A program made the translations under genes and the position numbers. A stretch of DNA of 64,000 nucleotides from an uncultured Clostridia bacterium (GTDB taxonomy: Bacteria > Bacillota > Clostridia > HGM11514): contig CAKSKB010000003.1 in the NCBI GenBank assembly GCA_934464705.1, positions 1 to 64,000 on the forward strand, in the 5' to 3' direction. The first letter of the stretch is position 1; every line of letters begins with the position of its first letter. The notes below the pieces were generated by a model, which saw only the letters and a program-made list of their open reading frames with translations, searched no databases and was not told where the DNA came from. This document shows, one piece after another, positions 58,500 through 64,000 of the stretch.

Positions 58500-59063
58500 T
58501 TATAAAAACGCTTCAACAAGAATTTTAACTCCGAGAAAAATAAGTATAACGCCGCCCAAAAGCTCCGCCCTGGACTTAAAGCGCGAACCGAATACATTCC
58601 CGACCTTAACGCCCACGGTTGAAATCAGGAAAGTGGTTGCACCGATAAGCAGCGCCGCCGGAAACATCTTCGCCGCAGAATCGAATTCAAAAGCAAATGT
58701 AACGCCGACCGCAAGTGCGTCAATGCTTGTCGCAACAGCCATTACGAACATGTTTTTAACCGAAAGAGAGGCGTCAACATCCTCCTGTTCACCGCCGAAA
58801 GCTTCCCTTATCATATTTATACCGATAATGCTCAAAAGGACAAAAGCCACCCAGTGATCAATGCTTGTGATGTATCTTGCAAATGTGCTTGCGAGAAAGT
58901 AGCCTGCCGTCGGCATAATAGCCTGAAAACTTCCGAACCACAGCCCGACAATTACCGCCTTTGAAAGCGAAATCTTCTTCATCGCAAGCCCTTTACAGAC
59001 AGAAACCGCAAACGCATCCATAGAGAGCCCTACTGCGAGTAAAAATATTTCAGTTAAATTCAT
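58500..59063 (-). CDS. mntP: Putative manganese efflux pump MntP
   Basis: 187 residues, six membrane helices in two similar halves. Conserved acidic metal-site motifs: LSMDAFAVSVCKGLA in the first half and TSIDALAVGVTFAF in the second. Exports Mn2+. The start at 59063 (MNLTEIF) has GGAAGGAA upstream. No yybP-ykoY manganese riboswitch is visible in the short leader. Promoter at 59090-59118. Confidence 0.93.
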   Translation of the reverse strand: MNLTEIFLLAVGLSMDAFAVSVCKGLAMKKISLSKAVIVGLWFGSFQAIMPTAGYFLASTFARYITSIDHWVAFVLLSIIGINMIREAFGGEQEDVDASLSVKNMFVMAVATSIDALAVGVTFAFEFDSAAKMFPAALLIGATTFLISTVGVKVGNVFGSRFKSRAELLGGVILIFLGVKILVEAFL

Positions 59064-59089
59064 CAAATAATCATTCCTTCCATTTGCCT

Positions 59090-59164
59090 ATTATATACTT
59101 AATTTATATGTTTGTCAAGTTTTTTCAATGATTTATTGACAGTTTGTAATCATAGTGTTATAAT
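59090..59164. promoter_or_regulatory. Back-to-back consensus promoters for mntP (-) and paaK (+)
   Basis: Minus: TTGACA (59118-59113), 17 bp, TATAAT (59095-59090). Plus: TTGACA (59136-59141), 17 bp, TATAAT (59159-59164). Both match the sigma-A consensus at every position. Confidence 0.85.
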
Positions 59165-59200
59165 AAAGATACAGAATACAGCAGCGAAAGGAAATTGACA

Positions 59201-60508
59201 ATGGAAAGATACTATCAACCCGAAATCGAATGTGCGTCAAGAGAAAAAATTCAGGCGCTTCAGGATGAAAGGCTTGCCGCACAGGTAAGGCATGTTTACG
59301 AGAATGTGCCATATTACAGAAAAAAGATGGAAGAAAAAGGCGTAATGCCGGATGATGTAAAATCAACGAAGGATTTGTATAAGCTTCCTTTTTTGTCGAA
59401 AGCCGACCTTCGCGACGAATATCCGTTCGGACTGCTTGCCGTACCGCTTAAGGACTGTGTAAGGATACATTCCACCAGCGGAACAACCGGGAAAAGAGTT
59501 GTTGCGTTTTATACGCAGCATGATATAGACCTCTGGGATGACTGCTCCGCAAGAGCTATCGTTGCAGCCGGAGGAACAGCCGACGATGTTTGTCAGATTG
59601 CATACGGATACGGGCTTTTTACAGGCGGCGCCGGGCTTAACGGCGGCTCTCACAAGGTAGGCTGCCTGACGCTCCCGATGTCATCGGGCAATACTGAACG
59701 CCAGATCGGTTTTATGCGTGATTTGGGTTCCACAATTCTTTGCTGCACACCGTCATATGCGGCATATATAGGCGAAACCCTGCACGAAATGGGTCTTACG
59801 CCCGATGATATCAAACTCAAAGCCGGAATATTCGGCGCCGAACCCTGGACTGAGGAAATGCGCAGGGATATTGAAAAATCACTCGGCATTAAAGCATATG
59901 ATATTTACGGTCTTACCGAAACAAGCGGTCCCGGCGTTGCATTCGAGTGCAGCGAGCAGCACGGAATGCATATAAACGAAGACCATTTCATCGCAGAAAT
60001 CATTGACCCCGACACAGGCGAAGTGCTCCCCGAAGGCGAAAAGGGCGAACTTGTGTTCACAAGTATAACCAAGCAGGCTTTTCCGCTTTTGAGATACAGA
60101 ACAAGAGATATATGTGTTTTAACAAGAGAAAAATGTTCCTGCGGCAGAACCTTCGTAAGAATGGCGAAGCCTATGGGCCGTTCCGATGACATGATGATTA
60201 TAAGAGGTGTAAATGTGTTCCCGTCGCAGATTGAAACCGTTCTGCTTGAGCAGGGTTACACCCCGAACTATCAGATTCTGGTCGACAGAGTTAATAATAC
60301 AGACACGCTTGACATCAATGTTGAAATCACATCAGAGCAGCTCTCCGATACCGTAAAGGAACTCTCGATTAAAGAAAAAACACTTGCGTCCGCAATGAAG
60401 ACAATGCTCGGAATTAACCCGAAGGTACATCTTGTCCCGGCAAAGAGCATAGAGCGCAGTGAAGGCAAGGCAAAGAGAGTTATAGATAAAAGAAAACTTA
60501 TTGATTAA
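59201..60508 (+). CDS. paaK: Phenylacetate-CoA ligase
   Basis: 435 residues, the usual PaaK length. Adenylate-forming enzyme: RIHSTSGTTGKRVV (P-loop), YGLTETSGPG, FTSITKQAFPLLRYRTRD, MGRSDDMMIIRGVNVFPSQIE and C-terminal EGKAKRVIDKR. Activates phenylacetate or related aryl acetates to CoA esters. In many anaerobes paaK plus an ACT protein accompany indolepyruvate ferredoxin oxidoreductase genes in reversible aromatic amino-acid/aryl-acid conversion; those genes are not in this window. ATG at 59201 with AAAGGA upstream; the ACT gene follows. Confidence 0.93.
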   Translation: MERYYQPEIECASREKIQALQDERLAAQVRHVYENVPYYRKKMEEKGVMPDDVKSTKDLYKLPFLSKADLRDEYPFGLLAVPLKDCVRIHSTSGTTGKRVVAFYTQHDIDLWDDCSARAIVAAGGTADDVCQIAYGYGLFTGGAGLNGGSHKVGCLTLPMSSGNTERQIGFMRDLGSTILCCTPSYAAYIGETLHEMGLTPDDIKLKAGIFGAEPWTEEMRRDIEKSLGIKAYDIYGLTETSGPGVAFECSEQHGMHINEDHFIAEIIDPDTGEVLPEGEKGELVFTSITKQAFPLLRYRTRDICVLTREKCSCGRTFVRMAKPMGRSDDMMIIRGVNVFPSQIETVLLEQGYTPNYQILVDRVNNTDTLDINVEITSEQLSDTVKELSIKEKTLASAMKTMLGINPKVHLVPAKSIERSEGKAKRVIDKRKLID

Positions 60509-60523
60509 TTGGAGGCGAAAATT

Positions 60524-60946
60524 ATGATTAAACAGATTTCGATTTTTCTTGAAAACAAAACGGGCGCCCTCGGCGATATTGTGAAATTCATGGCTGAAAA
60601 CGGCATAAACCTTCGTGCGCTGTCGATTGCGGACACGGAGGATTTCGGAATACTCCGAATTATAACCGATGAGCCTGACAGCACAGTCGCCAAGATAAAA
60701 GATGCCGGATATTCCGCAAAGCTTACCGATGTTCTGGCTGTCGAAATAGACGACAAACCCGGAAGCTTTGCCAAAATTGTTGAAATTCTTGCGGCAGCCG
60801 GGATATCGATTGAGTACACTTATGCGTTTCTTTCACATAAAAAGGATCGTGCGTGCATGATATTAAGGGCGGATGACTCCGCTGCGGCAAATGATTTGCT
60901 CATAAAATCGGGTGTTACGGTATCTTCCCAAAACGATTTATTTTAA
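60524..60946 (+). CDS. ACT domain protein
   Basis: 140 residues made of two ACT domains: MIKQISIFLENKTGALGDI... and VLAVEIDDKPGSFAKIVEIL.... ACT domains bind amino acids. The pairing with paaK is conserved in Clostridia and archaea and suggests an aromatic-amino-acid-sensing regulatory partner. GGAGG precedes the ATG at 60524; 15 bases after the paaK stop. Confidence 0.92.
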   Translation: MIKQISIFLENKTGALGDIVKFMAENGINLRALSIADTEDFGILRIITDEPDSTVAKIKDAGYSAKLTDVLAVEIDDKPGSFAKIVEILAAAGISIEYTYAFLSHKKDRACMILRADDSAAANDLLIKSGVTVSSQNDLF

Positions 60947-60953
60947 AATACCG

Positions 60954-60982
60954 AAATCCGGGGTTTCTAAAGCCCCGGATTT
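60954..60982. terminator. Bidirectional terminator between the ACT gene and the glycosylase gene
   Basis: AAATCCGGGG (60954-60963) and CCCCGGATTT (60973-60982), 9-base loop, T-rich on the plus strand. Confidence 0.8.
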
Positions 60983-61455
60983 TATTTTACAATTTTCCAC
61001 GCATCAATCAGCTTTGCCAAACTCCATGCGGCATTCGCCGGAGATGTCGAAGGAAGGCATATCGCAGCCTTCCCCGTTTTTTTATACTGATATTTATTAT
61101 AATACTTTTCCGCGGTTTTTCCGTTAACGAAAACGCATTTTATGTCCGCAGTATTAAAAATAAGCGATAAATCATTCGGAATAACCGATTTAATAGAACT
61201 GTCGGAACTTCCCGAGATTTCACAGCTTTTAATGACATCCCAAAGAGCAATGCCGTTTTCAAGCAGAAACTCACGCTTTTCGTCAACCGTCTGCGGAACA
61301 GGGCAACCGAAAACTTCTGCCGTAACCTTCCAGAAACGGTTTTGGGGGTGACCGTAGAAAAAGCGCTGCTCCCTTGATTTCACAGAAGGAAAGCTGCCGA
61401 GAATCAGGATTTTTGAATCACCGTTGCAAATCGGCGGAAAAGGGTGTACAATCAT
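60982..61455 (-). CDS. DNA-deoxyinosine glycosylase-like protein (UDG superfamily, family 6/HDG or Mug type)
   Basis: 157 residues. Uracil-DNA glycosylase fold: KILILGSFPS (motif 1 region), RFFYGHPQNRFW, GIALWDVIKSCEISGSSD, and LPSTSPANA (motif 2). Hypoxanthine-DNA glycosylases of family 6 show the GSFPS and QNRFW pattern. Removes deaminated bases in base-excision repair. The start at 61455 (MIVHPFPP) has GAGGGAT upstream. Only 4 bases separate it from the DltX-like gene, so it is likely co-transcribed with the dlt-like operon. Confidence 0.87.
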   Translation of the reverse strand: MIVHPFPPICNGDSKILILGSFPSVKSREQRFFYGHPQNRFWKVTAEVFGCPVPQTVDEKREFLLENGIALWDVIKSCEISGSSDSSIKSVIPNDLSLIFNTADIKCVFVNGKTAEKYYNKYQYKKTGKAAICLPSTSPANAAWSLAKLIDAWKIVK

Positions 61456-61459
61456 AGTT

Positions 61460-61567
61460 TTATCCCTCATACACAAAGCTTCCGTGACCGGTATAAAAAA
61501 TCATGATAAGCGCAAGCATAGCAGCAAAAACCAGCACTGTAAAAAACACCGACAAAAACTTTTTCAT
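61460..61567 (-). CDS. DltX-like single-helix microprotein (35 residues)
   Basis: ATG at 61567 with GGGAG 8 bases upstream; stop at 61460-61462. MKKFLSVFFTVLVFAAMLAL is a single membrane helix, followed by a short external tail with GHG, S, F-V-Y-E-G. Known DltX proteins of Firmicutes dlt operons have one helix and end in GHGxxxFIYNEF-like tails whose Tyr is needed for acyl transfer by DltB. The match in topology, tail motif (GHG..F.Y) and position next to MBOAT, SGNH and carrier genes is strong, though it lies at the 3' end of the operon rather than before dltA. Confidence 0.7.
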   Translation of the reverse strand: MKKFLSVFFTVLVFAAMLALIMIFYTGHGSFVYEG

Positions 61568-61572
61568 AACAA

Positions 61573-62460
61573 TTACTCCCGTATAAGAAATTCATCAAGT
61601 TTTTTTGTGAAATACGGAGCGCCCTTTTCGTAATCAAGGTGCCCGATATCATAAAAATACTCAACCGGAATTTCATTCATCATGTCATAAACTTCAACAT
61701 TATTTTCGGCAAAGACGCTGTCTGCGGCGGATTTAACTTCTTCCGCAAAGCCGTACACCGGGATTTTCGGGTTCCACGGACTCCAAACAGCCCTGAGCCT
61801 TATGCCGTTTTTATCACAGTATTTTATAAGCTTCTTCAAATCGGCAAAGTTTTTTGTGCAGTCCTTTGAAACCGTACAGCCGCCGTAATCTTTAAGCATT
61901 TTCCGTTCGCTTTCTTTGAGTTCGGCGTCCGAAAGCGCACCTATGGAATAATACTTGTCGGCATCTTTATACTGCGGCTTTGAAACGGCTTTCTTACCTT
62001 CAAGAACATTATCTATTCCCTCATCGAAAAGCGGATAAATTCTGTCCCTTTCAAAATAAATATAGTGCTGATACCATTTTTTGTGCCACAGATAAGAAGG
62101 GTTGGTTTTCAGACCGTCATAAAACGAAATATCGTTAAGAATAAGCACCAAATCGCTTCCGATACCGATGCAGTTTTTTGAAAGCATTTCGTATATATCC
62201 GAAACCGTGCCGTAGCAGATGCCTGCATTGATATATCCGCTTTCAGAAAGGTCTTCATTAAATGAATTAATCGCAATCGAGCTGCCGAAAACAACTTTAT
62301 CCCAGGTTTTTTCTGGGTGTTTAAGCTCTGTAACCTCAAAATCGTTTTTCTCGAAATACGGAGAGTATTTGAGAGGGTCAATATGCGTAAGAATCACATC
62401 CGACACAATCCATAAGGCAATCAGCAAAAAGAGTACGGGATGAAACTTATTTATTCTCAT
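61573..62460 (-). CDS. DltD/SGNH-like membrane-anchored protein of the envelope acylation operon
   Basis: 295 residues. N-terminal membrane helix (VLFLLIALWIVSDVIL), then an extracellular SGNH-like domain: VVFGSSIAINSFN (block I Ser), LVLILNDISFYDG, AVWSPWNP and C-terminal DIGHLDYEKGAPYF with the Asp-x-x-His pair. Similar proteins accompany MBOAT transferases and help move or hydrolyse acyl groups on wall polymers. Shorter than true DltD. ATG at 62460 overlaps the MBOAT TGA (ATGA), so translation is coupled. Confidence 0.82.
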   Translation of the reverse strand: MRINKFHPVLFLLIALWIVSDVILTHIDPLKYSPYFEKNDFEVTELKHPEKTWDKVVFGSSIAINSFNEDLSESGYINAGICYGTVSDIYEMLSKNCIGIGSDLVLILNDISFYDGLKTNPSYLWHKKWYQHYIYFERDRIYPLFDEGIDNVLEGKKAVSKPQYKDADKYYSIGALSDAELKESERKMLKDYGGCTVSKDCTKNFADLKKLIKYCDKNGIRLRAVWSPWNPKIPVYGFAEEVKSAADSVFAENNVEVYDMMNEIPVEYFYDIGHLDYEKGAPYFTKKLDEFLIRE

Positions 62461-63614
62461 GACCAAATCACCAACCCTTTAAGCACAGATATAACATTGT
62501 CCGGTTCGAGGTAAAAAAGCAGAGCGTTTACCGCAAAGAAGAAGTTGACAAGCGCACACCTTGCGATATATTTGGACTTTTTTTCTTTTCTGACATTGAA
62601 AGTCGAAAGCGAAAAAATATTTTCAATCACAAGAAAAAGCCCCATATATATACCGCTTATTAAAGTTATTAGCGTAAATTCGTGCCAAAGACTCATAACA
62701 ATCATGGTTATAAGACCGATAAGCGCAGACTGATATTTGTTAAGCTTTTTGCCCTTGACAACAACCAGAATATGTTCCCTTATCCAGTCGCTCAGGGTCA
62801 CATGCCATTTTCTCCAGAACTGCGTAAAACTTGCGGCAGTCCAGGGTTTTTTAAAGTTTTCCGGAACCTTCATTGAAGCAAGCGCACCGACCCCGACTGC
62901 CATATCGCTGTAGCCGGACATATCGATGTAAAGAAGCAGATACGAAAGAGCGATAACACCGAGCGACACAAGGGTATTCTGCTGTTTTATAAGCAAAACC
63001 CTATCCATAATTCTTGTGAAAACCACAACAAGAACAACTTTTTTGAACATACCGATAATAAATCTTTTAACACCGTATTCAAGCCCGTCCGCTGTGAGCG
63101 GCTTGATTGAATTGAACGCCGGTACGAAATCGCGGTATCTGAAAATCGGGCCTGCCGTGAACACCGGAAAAAAGAGAATAAAATTTGCATAATCCAAAAA
63201 CTTTATTGTTTCATCGGTATAATAGGCATAAAAAAGCGCATCAACTGCTTTCAGCATATTGTACGAGAATCCCAAAAGCAGAAAGACTTTGCCGAAAACA
63301 AAGCTTACATCAAAAGAACGGTACAGCAAAAGCGGCGATATATAAAGCACAATAAGGCAAACAAATATCGCTTTTCTGAACCTTTTAATTTTCGGCATAA
63401 GCCTTATAAACACATATGTCAGCAAAACATAAACGAGATAGAAAGCGCAAATCTCACGGGAAGATTTATACAGCACAATCAGATTTATAATAATGCTGTA
63501 GGGTTTGAAAGCCTTGGCGGCTATCCCGGTTTTACTCATAACAAACAGACCGATTACATAAAAAACAAGCGCAATCGATACCGTGATGAGCATTTTCCCC
63601 TGCAAAAACCACAT
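62457..63614 (-). CDS. MBOAT family O-acyltransferase (DltB-like)
   Basis: 385 residues, about 11 membrane helices. MBOAT core: FFPVFTAGPIFRYRDF, SYLLLYIDMSGYSDMAVG, FWRKWHVTLSDWIRE and the catalytic His311 in SLWHEF. DltB transfers D-alanine from the carrier protein across the membrane to teichoic acid; other MBOATs move acetyl groups. GGAG precedes the ATG; 12 bases after the carrier gene. Confidence 0.93.
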   Translation of the reverse strand: MWFLQGKMLITVSIALVFYVIGLFVMSKTGIAAKAFKPYSIIINLIVLYKSSREICAFYLVYVLLTYVFIRLMPKIKRFRKAIFVCLIVLYISPLLLYRSFDVSFVFGKVFLLLGFSYNMLKAVDALFYAYYTDETIKFLDYANFILFFPVFTAGPIFRYRDFVPAFNSIKPLTADGLEYGVKRFIIGMFKKVVLVVVFTRIMDRVLLIKQQNTLVSLGVIALSYLLLYIDMSGYSDMAVGVGALASMKVPENFKKPWTAASFTQFWRKWHVTLSDWIREHILVVVKGKKLNKYQSALIGLITMIVMSLWHEFTLITLISGIYMGLFLVIENIFSLSTFNVRKEKKSKYIARCALVNFFFAVNALLFYLEPDNVISVLKGLVIWS

Positions 63615-63626
63615 ACGGAAAACTCC

Positions 63627-63878
63627 TTATTCTTTTTCGCTGAGTTTCTGATTAACAACAGCCGCAATTTCCTCAACTGTATTCATGGGATATTTCATGA
63701 GGTCTTTCTGTGTAATCTGAATATCAAATTCCTTCTCGATGTACATAACTATAGTCGTAGCGCCGAGGGAATCAACAAAACCGCTGTCGAAAAGATGAAT
63801 GTCGTTTGAAAAATCGGGGTCATCGCCTATTTCAAACTCGTTTCTGATATAGCTTTCGATTTTTTCTTCTACTGTCAT
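63627..63878 (-). CDS. Acyl carrier protein (DltC-like)
   Basis: 83 residues. Four-helix carrier with Ser37 in FVDSLG as the phosphopantetheine site. Acidic, as carriers are. The start at 63878 (MTVEEKIESY) has GGAG upstream; the codon at 63890 overlaps a small hairpin. Lies between the ligase fragment and the MBOAT gene, so it probably carries the activated acyl group. Confidence 0.9.
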   Translation of the reverse strand: MTVEEKIESYIRNEFEIGDDPDFSNDIHLFDSGFVDSLGATTIVMYIEKEFDIQITQKDLMKYPMNTVEEIAAVVNQKLSEKE

Positions 63879-63917
63879 AATAATCTCCAATCCACCGCAA
63901 TATGCGGCAATTAATAT

Positions 63918-64000
63918 TTAATATTCACCGTTCAAAAGCTTCTTTCTGTCGATTTTTCCGTTTTTGTTAAGCGGAAATTTCGGAACGGAAATTATTTCCG
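63918..64000 (-). CDS. 3' end of an adenylate-forming (DltA-like) ligase gene, truncated by the window edge
   Basis: 27 codons in frame to TAA at 63918-63920. The peptide FPLNKNGKIDRKKL is the C-terminal A10 motif of D-alanine-carrier ligases and NRPS adenylation domains, with the catalytic Lys. It would charge the carrier protein encoded next. The rest lies beyond position 64000. Confidence 0.85.
   Translation of the reverse strand, partial: EIISVPKFPLNKNGKIDRKKLLNGEY

Noticed and set aside
1..64000. tRNA, rRNA, CRISPR arrays, insertion sequences, prophage or restriction systems
   Set aside because: No clover-leaf-like segments, spaced repeats, transposase, integrase or phage genes were recognised on either strand.

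Overview
The window looks like a chromosomal segment of a strictly anaerobic, fermentative, spore-lineage Clostridia (Bacillota). The evidence is a spoIIGA-sigE pair (56602-57420, 55905-56609), a ctsR-mcsA-mcsB-clpC operon with CtsR boxes, a T-box riboswitch, a trimeric electron-bifurcating-type [FeFe]-hydrogenase, an O2-sensitive glycyl radical enzyme with its activase, AGGAGG-type ribosome binding sites, and many 17-bp-spaced TTGACA/TATAAT promoters. No rRNA, tRNA, CRISPR array, prophage or insertion sequence was seen. Coding density is high and most intergenic gaps hold recognisable promoters or terminators.

Layout. 1-396 holds a terminator, three iteron-like repeats and four DnaA-box-like sites in 21-bp phase (origin-like). 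397-8114: tatD and metG (-), then GH89 alpha-N-acetylglucosaminidase, tmcAL and a GH18-like lipoprotein/secreted protein (+), ending in a very long palindromic terminator shared with a membrane protein. 8261-12402: hydC-hydB-hydA hydrogenase operon. 12636-13030: two small peptide genes. 13097-22345: a metabolic island built around a glycyl radical enzyme and activase, flanked by Gfo/Idh oxidoreductase, ThuA-like protein, two AraC and one LysR regulator and a MATE exporter. 22372-28577: a 1637-residue secreted beta-helix protein and a 280-residue relative.

28950-32432 (-): a T-box leader with predicted tyrosine (UAC) specifier in front of an SSS sodium symporter and an acid-CoA ligase. 32557-36678 (+): proB-proA-manC-vanZ-LUD. 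36972-49865: a glycan cluster with two AraC regulators, three Gfo/Idh-type proteins, a GH20-type hexosaminidase, a sugar isomerase-like TIM barrel, an AGE-type epimerase, an unassigned glycosidase-like protein and a third secreted paralogue. 49927-57420: rpmE, mrp, clpC-mcsB-mcsA-ctsR, sigE-spoIIGA. 57549-60946: LCP ligase and mntP (-), divergent from paaK plus an ACT protein (+). 60982-64000: a DNA glycosylase at the end of a dlt-like envelope acylation operon (AMP-ligase fragment, carrier protein, MBOAT, SGNH protein, and a 35-residue DltX-like microprotein).

How the parts may work together: the GH89, GH20, AGE and Gfo/Idh set points to use of N-acetylhexosamine-rich (host or microbial) glycans, with reducing power disposed of as H2 through HydABC. 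The Tyr T-box operon and the paaK-ACT pair both suggest uptake and CoA activation of aromatic acids, possibly for tyrosine/phenylalanine synthesis by reductive carboxylation; this is inference. The items most worth follow-up are the glycyl radical enzyme with a Cys-Trp-Asp active-site loop, the uncharacterised ~220-residue module in the secreted paralogues (including a paralogue that lost it by an in-frame deletion), the Tyr T-box operon, the DltX-like microprotein and the phased DnaA-box array.
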